Origin: Arachidicoccus terrestris
GTDB lineage: Bacteria; Bacteroidota; Bacteroidia; Chitinophagales; Chitinophagaceae
Assembly (NCBI RefSeq): GCF_020042345.1
Contig: NZ_CP083387.1
Coordinates: 2,604,001 to 2,668,000, forward strand
Direction: 5' to 3'
Length of the DNA: 64,000 nucleotides
Numbering within the stretch: position 1 is the first letter of the stretch; every line of letters starts with the position of its first letter. The notes beneath the pieces are model-generated. The model made no database searches and was not told the DNA's origin. It was given only the letters and a program-made list of their open reading frames with translations. Shown here in pieces: positions 34,024 through 42,310 of the stretch. The translations under genes and the position numbers were made by a program.

Positions 34024-34095
34024 GGATTATAAAAAAAGTTATGCCCTACTTTGAACACTTTTTGTGCCAAAGCAGGGCAATTTTGTTATAATCCA
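34021..34095. promoter_or_regulatory. Hairpin over the transposase start codon
   Basis: TGGATTATAA (34023-34032) and TTATAATCCA (34086-34095) form a perfect 10-bp stem, with inner arms GCCCT/AGGGC and CTTTG/CAAAG. The outer left arm begins at the transposase ATG (34021-34023, minus strand). Such a structure, made only in transcripts reading through from outside, could block transposase translation. Confidence 0.6.
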
Positions 34096-34129
34096 CACCC
34101 TGAAACTCAATGGGGATAACTATTACAGC

Positions 34130-34144
34130 TTTTCAGGAACACCC
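34130..34144 (-). repeat. IS right terminal inverted repeat
   Basis: TTTTCAGGAACACCC at the right end is the inverted counterpart of the left terminal repeat. Confidence 0.85.
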
Positions 34145-34150
34145 TAAGGG
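34145..34150 (+). repeat. Target-site duplication, right copy
   Basis: TAAGGG directly follows the right terminal repeat, identical to 32504-32509. It lies 13 bp from the stop codon of the cyclophilin gene. Confidence 0.85.
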
Positions 34151-34163
34151 GAGTATAAAAGTT

Positions 34164-34829
34164 TTAAAGCCAGAGCCCTACTATCTTTTTCCGGATCCTG
34201 ACCTTTTTAATATGCTGATCAGCATTTGGCCGGTCATTTCCATCACGTTTCGCATTAACGATTTTGTCGGCCACTTCCATTCCCTTTATTACCTGTCCAA
34301 ATACAGTATAATTCTGGTCCAGATGAGGCGCTCCTCCAGTGGTTTTATATATCTGTTTATGTGCTTTCGAAATCGTGTGACCCGATCTTTTTTCCGCTTT
34401 ATTCAGCGCGTCATCCGTAAACTTCTTTCCGGTTACAATATAAAATTGGCAGCCGGAAGACGCCTTTTCGGGATTATTATCTCTGGCAGCTGCAAGTGCT
34501 CCCCGCTGATGAAAGTATTGTGGCCTGAATTCAGCCGGTATCGTATATCCTACATCTCCGTTACCTAACATGACACCTGGTTTGGCATTTTTGGAATCGG
34601 GATCTCCACCCTGAATCATAAAACCCGGGATGACTCTGTGAAACAGCACGCCGTCATAAAAATGCTTGCGTGCCAATTTGATGAAATTATCTCTATGTTT
34701 TGGTGTGCCATCAAATAATTCAATAATAATCTTGCCTGAATCGGTGGTCATAACGGCACGGAAACGCTGACTCTTGGCGGTACAAACCAATACCAGCAGA
34801 CAGATCACGGAAAGTATTTGTTTTTTCAT
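34164..34829 (-). CDS. Cyclophilin-type peptidyl-prolyl cis-trans isomerase, exported
   Basis: This cyclophilin-type isomerase helps fold proteins outside the cytoplasm. The chosen start at 34829 gives MKKQILSVICLLVLVCTAKS, a signal peptide, and a 221-residue protein. An upstream ATG at 34883 would put 18 extra residues in front of it. Cyclophilin motifs include LARKHFYDGVLFHRVIPGFM followed by IQGGDP, RGALAAARDNNPEKASSGCQFYIV, and NYTVFGQVIKGMEVADKIV. A ~20-residue insertion (DDALNKAEKRSGHTISKAHK) before the last block is common in Bacteroidota members. The IS inserted just downstream leaves the stop codon intact. Confidence 0.93.
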   Translation of the reverse strand: MKKQILSVICLLVLVCTAKSQRFRAVMTTDSGKIIIELFDGTPKHRDNFIKLARKHFYDGVLFHRVIPGFMIQGGDPDSKNAKPGVMLGNGDVGYTIPAEFRPQYFHQRGALAAARDNNPEKASSGCQFYIVTGKKFTDDALNKAEKRSGHTISKAHKQIYKTTGGAPHLDQNYTVFGQVIKGMEVADKIVNAKRDGNDRPNADQHIKKVRIRKKIVGLWL

Positions 34830-34983
34830 CGTACTAATCCTATCGGTAATGGGGCGAAGATAACAAAAATAAGATAACCCCACTTTGCTATCGAATCATC
34901 TTTTGTCTCCTATGAATGCTTCTGCAAAACGCCACTCCGGTTCCCTCCGGTTGTCAGACTGTGTTATGATTTTTTCATAAGAA

Positions 34984-35010
34984 AAGCCGGACTATGATTT
35001 AATCCGGCTT
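34984..35010 (-). terminator. Terminator after the DUF4382 gene
   Basis: AAGCCGGA (34984-34991) and TCCGGCTT (35003-35010) form a short GC-rich stem. On the minus strand TTTTCTTATG follows, giving a T-run downstream of the DUF4382 stop codon. Confidence 0.7.
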
Positions 35011-35042
35011 GTACTAATAAGATAATTTCGTCCTCTTACCGA

Positions 35043-35885
35043 CTATTGCATTGTGGCAAACTTCATCAAGGTCACAGTATCTAACTTTAAAACTTCTCCC
35101 GCGGTAACCTGGACATTATCTGTTGTGTCGTTATCGTATCCGGAGTCGGCATCCGCAAGGTAAATAAGCTGATAACTGCCTTCAGCAATGCCCCAGAATT
35201 TAAAGTATCCGGTACTATCAGGAATCGCACTCAATGTATCTGTTCCATTAATTGCCTGAACCAGCGCCTTGGCTTCCTCTGGTAAAACAACACCTTCCAT
35301 GGCACCTCCGGCTTCTTTCGCAAAAGTCCGGATCACTGGTTTCAGAATGTATTGACCGCTGTTGCCGGCCTTAACAATAGAGCGAGCGGCATCAAAGTCA
35401 AGTACCAGGGCATACGGGATCCCGGCAACCAATTCGGAATGAATATTTAGTTTAAGCCCGGACTGCTGTCCAGATGGCGTAGACAACGGCACCGTCTCTC
35501 CGTTGTTGAGCACTAAGGAGTTATCGTCACCCAGCACTAAACGGATCTGTGAAACCGTTCCGGCAGGCAGGTCCACCCCAGCTAGTAGAGTGTCTGTTCC
35601 GTTTCTGAAATCTAACAGGTTATATAACCCCGGCCTGACCATTGGAACTTCAGTCCAGCCTGAGTCCTCATCAGTCAAGACTTCGGAAGATGTATTCACC
35701 ATTACTTTTTGTATATCAAGCCATACAGCCTGATAGTCAGCCGGCGCGTCGGTCAGATAGACATCCAGGTGCGAATTGCCATTTCCCGACTCGTCCATGG
35801 ACTTTCCACACGAATTGAACATTACAATGACCCCCAAAATACCTATTGAGGCCATAATGGAATAAAACCATTTACGCGTTTTCAT
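35043..35885 (-). CDS. DUF4382 domain lipoprotein
   Basis: This 280-residue lipoprotein has a lipobox ending at Cys26 (VMFNSC). Residues about 38-190 match the DUF4382 domain, with HLDVYLTDAPADYQAVWLDI as the diagnostic first strand and YNLLDFRNGTDTLLAGVDLP after it. The last ~80 residues, with GVVLPEEAKALVQAINGTDT and YFKFWGIAEGSYQLIYLADA, look like a carboxypeptidase-regulatory-like or prealbumin-type beta-sandwich. DUF4382 has no established biochemical role; the domain is thought to be extracellular. The gene is separated from its neighbours by 150-270 bp and is probably monocistronic. Confidence 0.88.
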   Translation of the reverse strand: MKTRKWFYSIMASIGILGVIVMFNSCGKSMDESGNGNSHLDVYLTDAPADYQAVWLDIQKVMVNTSSEVLTDEDSGWTEVPMVRPGLYNLLDFRNGTDTLLAGVDLPAGTVSQIRLVLGDDNSLVLNNGETVPLSTPSGQQSGLKLNIHSELVAGIPYALVLDFDAARSIVKAGNSGQYILKPVIRTFAKEAGGAMEGVVLPEEAKALVQAINGTDTLSAIPDSTGYFKFWGIAEGSYQLIYLADADSGYDNDTTDNVQVTAGEVLKLDTVTLMKFATMQ

Positions 35886-36158
35886 AGAATTATACTTTTA
35901 ATTTCAATTTCGATAGGCTCATTTTTCGTGCCAAATGAGAAAGAAATCACATAATAATATTTATTAATATTTGTAAGAAAAAGAAAAATAACACAGTGAA
36001 GCAAAAATTTTTTTTGCTTTGTGCCGGAAAGAGGTCCAATAACCATTTAGCTCAGTAGTGAGCGCTTGAATTATTATTCGGTGATTAGCCAATCGCGGGT
36101 ATTTTATCCGGAACTGTCAAAATGATTGTGCGTTCAGGTCCGGGTATAATGCAATTTA

Positions 36159-37616
36159 TTATTTCCAGCCTCCGCCCAGCGCGCGATATAGCTGTATGCG
36201 CGCACTTAAGAGGTCGGCTTTTAATGAAGCGAGATTCAGTTCACTATCCAGTTCATTACTTTGGGCGGTAATAACTTCCAGATAGGTTGCGAAGCCTGCT
36301 GTAAACAGCATTGCTGCACTATGTACCGCTTTTTGAGATACTTTCACCTGTTCTTTGGCTATAGAGAGTTGTTCGGTGAGTTGACGGACAGCAATAAGGG
36401 CGTTTCTGACCTCTGTGATACCACTGTATACTGCTTTCTGGAAGGCGATTTCTGATTGATCCCTTTGCAATTTAGCCACTTCATAATCTGTCTTTAGTTT
36501 TCTTTTGTGGAAAACAGGTTGGGTTAACCCACCAAAGAAATCGCCGAACAGGGCACCAGGGATATTAAACCAGTTTTTAGGCAGCATGCCGTCAGTTCCT
36601 CCTTCAAAAGTAATACTGAGGTTGGGGAATCTGTTGGCTTGTGCTACGCCGACAGAGGCATTGGCGGCCATTAGGTCGTACTCGGCCGCCAGGACATCCG
36701 GCCTGTTCTGCACGTAGTAAAGCGGAATCTCCTTATATAATGAATCAGAAGGGATCTCAGAGAGTGTAGTGTGCCTTCCGACATTAATACTCAGATCGCC
36801 GGTCAGTAATTTAAGTGCATTTTCCTGTACCCTGATTTCTTTTTTTAGCTGTGGGATCAATGCTTCTGCTTCCAGTACCTGGTTCTTAGTCTGTTGGACG
36901 GCAAGCGCCGTCACTTCTGCCGATTTGTACTGCAATTCTACCATTTTGAGGGTATTGCTACGCAGGTGATAGTTGCGTGTGGCGACCTGCAACTGCTCAT
37001 CCAGCATTAACAGATTATAGTAAGCATCCGCGACATCTGCCACCAGTGCGGTCTGAATTGCCTTTTTTGCTTCAAAGGTTTCCAGATAATGAGAGCGGGC
37101 TGCTTCTTTTTCTCTTTTGATCTTCCCCCAAATATCGACCTCCCAATCCACTGCAACAGAACTGGAGAAGTGGGACTGAGAAACATACCAGTCTTTTGGC
37201 GGAGTCTTGCCTCTTCTGTCATACCAGCCACTGGAAGGGCTGGAGTAATAGTCATGCGATTTAAAATCTCGGCTTATTCCCAGGTTCAGATCTATATCCG
37301 GCGCATAAAGAGATCTGGATTGTCTATAGAGCTGATCCGTGATCTGAATATTTTTGATCGCATCCCGCAAATCAAGGTTGTTCGCAATAGCACTATCCAG
37401 AATTTTAAGTAAGGTAGAATCCTTAAAATATTCTTTCCAGGAAGGGATGGCTTCCAAGGAACGGTCAACAAGAGAATCCGGCAGTTTATAGACACTAGGC
37501 ATTTTAAATTCAGGTTTCACATAATCTTTCGTCACTTTACATGCCTGCAATAGCACACTGCCGCAAATAACTATCAATGCTATACTTAATATATTTTTTT
37601 TTGTATTAATCTTCAT
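36159..37616 (-). CDS. RND efflux outer-membrane channel lipoprotein (OprM/NodT type)
   Basis: This TolC-family outer-membrane factor completes a tripartite drug or solute efflux pump. It is 485 residues with a lipobox LLQAC (Cys26) followed by KVTKDYVKPEF, as in OprM/CusC-type lipoproteins. Two repeated halves of the outer-membrane efflux domain are visible. Conserved bits are VAVDWEVDIWGKIKREKEAA, YYVQNRPDVLAAEYDLMAAN and FPNLSITFEGG. It is the third and last gene of the operon, and its start overlaps the end of the pump gene by 11 bases. The substrate is unknown. Confidence 0.94.
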   Translation of the reverse strand: MKINTKKNILSIALIVICGSVLLQACKVTKDYVKPEFKMPSVYKLPDSLVDRSLEAIPSWKEYFKDSTLLKILDSAIANNLDLRDAIKNIQITDQLYRQSRSLYAPDIDLNLGISRDFKSHDYYSSPSSGWYDRRGKTPPKDWYVSQSHFSSSVAVDWEVDIWGKIKREKEAARSHYLETFEAKKAIQTALVADVADAYYNLLMLDEQLQVATRNYHLRSNTLKMVELQYKSAEVTALAVQQTKNQVLEAEALIPQLKKEIRVQENALKLLTGDLSINVGRHTTLSEIPSDSLYKEIPLYYVQNRPDVLAAEYDLMAANASVGVAQANRFPNLSITFEGGTDGMLPKNWFNIPGALFGDFFGGLTQPVFHKRKLKTDYEVAKLQRDQSEIAFQKAVYSGITEVRNALIAVRQLTEQLSIAKEQVKVSQKAVHSAAMLFTAGFATYLEVITAQSNELDSELNLASLKADLLSARIQLYRALGGGWK

Positions 37617-40600
37617 TGCGCTGGAACTTTAATTTTAATTTTTCATCAAGGGTTCTGAAGATGATAAACAGTACCGGAATAATAAATATGCCCAGTAAAA
37701 CACCTATAACCATCCCGCCTGCTGCACCATAACTAATAGAATGGTTGCCCTGTGCAGAAGGCCCTTGGGTCCACATCAGCGGAATCAGGCCCGCCACAAA
37801 GGCCAGGGAGGTCATCAAGATCGGGCGCAATCTAAGCGTTGCTCCCTGAATAGCGGCGTCATAGATACTCATACCAGCCTTTCTTCGCTGCATTGAATAC
37901 TCAACCATTAGAATAGCATTTTTGGCCAAAAGCCCGATTAACATGATTAGACCAAGCTGCACATAGATGTTATTTTGCAGTCCGACCAATTTTACCGCGC
38001 CATATACGCCGACTAGCCCGACTGGTATAGACAGCAGGATTGCAAACGGCATAATATAACTCTCGTATTGCCCGGAAAGCAGGAAGTATACGAAGAGAAC
38101 ACTAAGTAATAATATGAAGGCGGTCTGCCCTGAAGAAGACTTCTCGTCCAGACTCATTCCGGTCCATTCAAGCTGATAATTGCCTGGCAGGGTCTGCTTA
38201 GCCACCTGCTCAACAGCATTCATAGCGTCGCCGGTGCTGTACCCTTTAGCCGGCGTTGCATTAATAGAGATGCTATTAAACAGATTATAACGGTTAACGA
38301 CTTCGGGGCCCACATTTTTTTCCAATGTGATTAACGTATTGGCAGGTACCATCTGACCTTTGTCATTCTTAATATATATGGACTTAAATGATTCCGGCGT
38401 TTTTCTGTATTGAAAATCAGACTGGACATAAACACGGTACTGCCTGCCAAAGCTGGTAAAGTCGCTGGCCTGTGCCCTTCCAAAATAATCTCTGATAGTG
38501 GTCATCATTTCTTTTACGCTCACACCCAGTGCTTTGGCCTTAACGTAATTGATATCCATTACATATTGAGGAAAATTTGCCTGGAACGGCGTACTGGCGG
38601 AGAGTACCTCCGGCCTGTTTTCCAGCGTCTTGATAAAAGAATCCGACACATGGCCAAACTGTTGGAAACTGCCACCCAATCTGTCTTCCAGTACAAATTG
38701 AAGCCCGGCCACGTCTCCGAAGCCCTGAACAGTAGGTCTGGGGAAAACAGAGAAAGAGGCTTCATTGATTGTGGACAGGTCTTTACGGATGGTGTCCATA
38801 AATTCATTAATATCCTTAATACCTTTACGCTGGCTATGTGGATACATATTCAGATACCCTACTGCATAGGCGCTGCTGGTAGCCGCATCAATCGCATTGT
38901 AACCCGCAATGCTGGTCATGGTTTTGATCTCCTTATGCCGTTTTAATATACCTTCTGCTTTATTCAGGACTTCTGTCGTACGGGCCAGTGTGGCACCTGG
39001 CGGCATTTTGATCGTATAGGTAATAAACCCATCATCCTCATTAGGAATAAATGCTGTAGGAGTAGTGCGCATTAATAAAAAACCAATTAGAACCACTAGA
39101 ATAAGTGCCGCAAAAGCAAATGGCTTTTTGCTGATTAACCATTTGACACAGCTGATATATTTCTGTGTCAATTTTTGCAGGCCTTCATTAAAATAATCGA
39201 AGAACCTGAATACAAAAGCTTTTGTTTTGGTTTTCCTGTCTTTTTCTCCGATCTCGGCTTTTGACAAGCCTGCCAACTCTTTTCTGTGTTCGTGATTAGG
39301 TTTTTTCAGGATCAGTGCCGAGAGCGCCGGACTCAGGCTAAGGGCGCAAAGGGCCGACAGCAGGATGGCGGTGGCCATTGTGTAGGCAAACTGCCGGTAG
39401 AACAGACCTGTAGGCCCCTCCATAAATCCAATCGGCAGGAACACGGCCGCCATCACCATCGTGATGGATAAGATCGCCGGAGTTATTTCTTTCATGGTCG
39501 CCAAAGTGGCATTTTTAGCGCTAAGGTTGGTGAGCTCCATTTTCTGATGAATGGCCTCTACCACTACGATCGCATCATCCACTACAATACCAATGGCCAG
39601 CACAAGAGCAAACATGGTCAGGATATTAATAGAGAATCCATAGACCAGTAGGAAGAACATGGTGCCGATAAGTGACACCGGTATGGCAATCGCGGGGATG
39701 ATTGTTGATCTGAGATCCTGCAGGAAGATGAATACAATGATAAATACCAGGATAAAGGCTTCAAAAATGGTGTGCATAACCTGGTTGACGGATTCATCGA
39801 CCTGATCGCGGACGCTGTAGGTAATATCATAATGTATGCCTGTCGGGAAATTCTTAGAGATCCTTTCCAGAATCTTTCTGACCTGAATATCGATTTCCCG
39901 GGCATTAGATCCACTGGTCTGGGTGATATTTAAGGTCAGTCCGGGATGCCCGTCCACGGTGTTATCCGCCCCTTCGTTGGACGCGCCTAGTTCAACGCGG
40001 GCAATGTCTTTCAGATATAAGATAGTGCCATCCTCATTGGTGCGAATGACCAGATTCTGAAACTCTTTTGGATTACTGAATCTGCCTTTATGTTTAAGAA
40101 TCGTCTCGAAGGTCTCATCTGAGGTTTCGCCGAATTTGCCGGAGGCGATCTCGAAGTTCTGGTCTTTAATGGCTTTAATGACGTCTTGTGGCACCAGGTT
40201 ATAGGCCGCCAGTTTATCAGGGATCAGCCAGACACGCATGGAGTAGTCTCTGGCACCGACCCTGGATACTTCTGCAACCCCATCTACCCGCAAGAGCTCT
40301 CTATTGATATTAATCTGGGAGAATGCCTGTAAAAAAGTCTCGTCATAAGCTCCCTGCCTATCTGTACTAAATAGGTTAATGGTCATAATAACGCCACTCT
40401 GGCGAGGCATGACCGTTATCCCAGATTCATTGACTTCAGAGGGGATTCGGCTGGCTGCCTTTGAAATACGGGTCTGAACATTTACCGATGCCTGGTCCGG
40501 ATTGGTACCTGCTTTAAAAAATACGTTTATTTTACCAGAGCCAGAGTTACTGGCAGAGGACTGGATATAAGTCATGCCCTCCACACCATTAATCGCCTCT

Positions 40601-40797
40601 TCTATAGGCAGAATTGCGCTTTCTGCAACGGTTTCTGCATTTGCTCCCGGATAGGAGAGAGAGACAACGACACTTGGAGGAGCGATTTCCGGGAACCGGG
40701 TAACCGGTAACTGCTTGATGCCTACTAATCCGAGCAGGACAAGCAGTAATGAAACGACAGTCGCCAGTATGGGCCGGTGTATAAAGGTTTTCAGCAT
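37606..40797 (-). CDS. RND multidrug efflux pump, AcrB/HAE1 type
   Basis: This 1,063-residue inner-membrane pump exports hydrophobic or amphiphilic compounds using the proton gradient. The hydrophobic-amphiphilic efflux-1 family is indicated by MLKTFIHRPILATVVSLLLV at the start and by ALVLAIGIVVDDAIVVVEAI, which contains the paired Asp residues of the proton relay in TM4. Other landmarks are the AEIAPPSVVVSLSYPGANAE-like porter region (here FPEIAPPSVVVSLSYPGANA) and NAILMVEYSMQRRKAGM near the C-terminus. A slightly long cytoplasmic loop after TM6 (KKPNHEHRKELAGLSKAEIG) is seen. It lies between the adaptor and the outer-membrane channel genes. Confidence 0.95.
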   Translation of the reverse strand: MLKTFIHRPILATVVSLLLVLLGLVGIKQLPVTRFPEIAPPSVVVSLSYPGANAETVAESAILPIEEAINGVEGMTYIQSSASNSGSGKINVFFKAGTNPDQASVNVQTRISKAASRIPSEVNESGITVMPRQSGVIMTINLFSTDRQGAYDETFLQAFSQININRELLRVDGVAEVSRVGARDYSMRVWLIPDKLAAYNLVPQDVIKAIKDQNFEIASGKFGETSDETFETILKHKGRFSNPKEFQNLVIRTNEDGTILYLKDIARVELGASNEGADNTVDGHPGLTLNITQTSGSNAREIDIQVRKILERISKNFPTGIHYDITYSVRDQVDESVNQVMHTIFEAFILVFIIVFIFLQDLRSTIIPAIAIPVSLIGTMFFLLVYGFSINILTMFALVLAIGIVVDDAIVVVEAIHQKMELTNLSAKNATLATMKEITPAILSITMVMAAVFLPIGFMEGPTGLFYRQFAYTMATAILLSALCALSLSPALSALILKKPNHEHRKELAGLSKAEIGEKDRKTKTKAFVFRFFDYFNEGLQKLTQKYISCVKWLISKKPFAFAALILVVLIGFLLMRTTPTAFIPNEDDGFITYTIKMPPGATLARTTEVLNKAEGILKRHKEIKTMTSIAGYNAIDAATSSAYAVGYLNMYPHSQRKGIKDINEFMDTIRKDLSTINEASFSVFPRPTVQGFGDVAGLQFVLEDRLGGSFQQFGHVSDSFIKTLENRPEVLSASTPFQANFPQYVMDINYVKAKALGVSVKEMMTTIRDYFGRAQASDFTSFGRQYRVYVQSDFQYRKTPESFKSIYIKNDKGQMVPANTLITLEKNVGPEVVNRYNLFNSISINATPAKGYSTGDAMNAVEQVAKQTLPGNYQLEWTGMSLDEKSSSGQTAFILLLSVLFVYFLLSGQYESYIMPFAILLSIPVGLVGVYGAVKLVGLQNNIYVQLGLIMLIGLLAKNAILMVEYSMQRRKAGMSIYDAAIQGATLRLRPILMTSLAFVAGLIPLMWTQGPSAQGNHSISYGAAGGMVIGVLLGIFIIPVLFIIFRTLDEKLKLKFQRNED

Positions 40798-40853
40798 AAC
40801 AGGATAATATTTTTCAGTGCAGGATAAATGACACTCACGAACGCAATCGGCGT

Positions 40854-42110
40854 CTATATGCCATCAGGTCTGCTTTTGGGATTGAATGGAGTCTGAACAC
40901 TGGCTTTGGCAGAAGCAGCGGGTACCTGTGGAAACACCGGGTTGATCTTCATACCTTCAGAGATTTTATCAAAGCCTTCTGTGATAATAACATCGCCTTT
41001 CTTTAAACCCGAAGAGATGATGTACTTGTTACCTGCGCTACCCCCGATAGTAATCAATTGGCGTACGGTCTTACCTGCCGTATCGAGTTTCATTACAAAT
41101 GTCTTGTCCTGTAAAGTAAGCGTTGCTTCCTGTGGAATAAGCATCTCGCCACGCTTGGTTTCTGTCATATTCAAGGTACCGGTATTACCGGCGCGGAGAA
41201 TATTTTCTTCATTAGGAAAAGTTGCCCTAAGAGAAATCGCACCTGTATTACGGTTGACCTGGCCTGCTACGGCATCCACTAAGCCTTCATGCGGATAGGA
41301 AGTGCCATCCGCAAGTGTCAGTGTAACGGAAGGTTTGAAAGAAGAGAGATGTCCTGTATCGCCGGCGCTGAGCTGTTTTCTGGCTTCTTCCTTCTTCGCT
41401 TTGGAAAAGTGCAGAAAATCAGATTCACTCATGGAAAAATAAACATAGACTTCATGAACATCGGTAAGTACCGTGATCGGCTCCTTATCCTTACTGCTGA
41501 CCAGGTTCCCGATTCTCTTAGGGATCCTGCCGATATATCCACTCACAGGTGCCTTAATGGTGGTGAAGTTCATATTGATTTTGGCACTGGCCACGGCAGC
41601 AGTTGCCTGAGCCAGCGATGCTTTTGCAATATCATAATCTGATTCGGCCTTTTTAAGGCGAACCGGAGAAATGACCTCATTTTCAACTAGCGGTCGGATG
41701 CGTTCTAATTCAATTTTCGCATTTTCCAGCTTCGCTTCCTCGACGTTTTCATTGGCTTCTGCATTATTGAGCAATTCCTGGTAGGATTGTGGGTTGACTT
41801 TGAAAAGATCCTGACCTTTCTGGACGAAGTCGCCTTCATCCACATAAATCTGATCTAATAAGCCTTCCACCTGTGGGCGTATTTCTACATTGACTTTTCC
41901 TTCAATCGTACCTAAGAATTCTTTGGCAATAAATGCTGTACCGGTGTCTACCCGGTAAACAGGCAAACTGATTTCTTTGACTTCCTCTTTGTCAGACTGC
42001 GAACCAAAAATACCACAGCTGCTCATCAGTAGCGCTGTGCATAAACAGGCGGTTAATAATCTTTTCTGTGCTCCTGTAAAAAAAGGAGCATATCTTTTTT
42101 TTCTTTGCAT
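40854..42110 (-). CDS. RND efflux periplasmic adaptor (AcrA type) lipoprotein
   Basis: This membrane-fusion protein links the AcrB-type pump to the outer-membrane channel. The 418-residue protein carries a lipobox LMSSC (Cys32). The order is as usual for the family: a barrel-sandwich first half (VNVEIRPQVEGLLDQIYVDE), an alpha-helical hairpin (about residues 110-170, with ENAKIELERIRPLVENEVIS), and the second barrel half (FTTIKAPVSGYIGRIPKRIG). The beta-barrel and membrane-proximal domains follow. It is the first gene of the operon, 56 bp upstream of the pump gene. No TetR or MarR-type regulator is next to it. Confidence 0.94.
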   Translation of the reverse strand: MQRKKRYAPFFTGAQKRLLTACLCTALLMSSCGIFGSQSDKEEVKEISLPVYRVDTGTAFIAKEFLGTIEGKVNVEIRPQVEGLLDQIYVDEGDFVQKGQDLFKVNPQSYQELLNNAEANENVEEAKLENAKIELERIRPLVENEVISPVRLKKAESDYDIAKASLAQATAAVASAKINMNFTTIKAPVSGYIGRIPKRIGNLVSSKDKEPITVLTDVHEVYVYFSMSESDFLHFSKAKKEEARKQLSAGDTGHLSSFKPSVTLTLADGTSYPHEGLVDAVAGQVNRNTGAISLRATFPNEENILRAGNTGTLNMTETKRGEMLIPQEATLTLQDKTFVMKLDTAGKTVRQLITIGGSAGNKYIISSGLKKGDVIITEGFDKISEGMKINPVFPQVPAASAKASVQTPFNPKSRPDGI

Positions 42111-42250
42111 CAGGTTAATCTCGCTATTTTTTCAAGAAGTAGGAATGGCATAAAATCAAAAGCTATGCCTAAAGGAAGATAATTAGTTCTTTTTGATTTG
42201 TTTTTGTCAGAACTTGAAGCTTTTATAAAATATATAGCGACTATTTAACG

Positions 42251-42286
42251 GAAAATGCCCGATAATTTATATTATCGGGCATTTTC
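42251..42286. terminator. Symmetrical terminator hairpin between adaptor operon and DUF4836 gene
   Basis: GAAAATGCCCGATAAT (42251-42266) pairs perfectly with ATTATCGGGCATTTTC (42271-42286), a 16-bp stem with a four-base loop and T-rich ends in both directions. It lies 24 bp beyond the DUF4836 stop codon on the minus strand. Confidence 0.85.
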
Positions 42287-42310
42287 TTAACATAAAGTTT
42301 GATATGTCAC

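Larger units (their letters stand above)
32510..34144 (-). mobile_element. Complete insertion sequence, IS5/IS1182-like, 1,635 bp
   Basis: The ends are GGGTGTTCCTG-T-AAA on the left (from 32510) and, read inward from the right (34144), GGGTGTTCCTG-A-AAA, giving an inverted repeat matching at 14 of 15 positions. The 6-bp sequence TAAGGG flanks both ends (32504-32509 and 34145-34150) and is a target-site duplication. A transposase gene fills most of the element. The insertion lies in the gap between scpA and a cyclophilin gene and disrupts neither. Family assignment rests on the DDE transposase and the size of the element. Confidence 0.9.

Noticed and set aside
34110-34568. A 152-residue open frame on the plus strand opposite the cyclophilin gene.
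   Set aside because: It lies across the IS boundary and is antisense to a gene with clear cyclophilin motifs; its composition is not protein-like.
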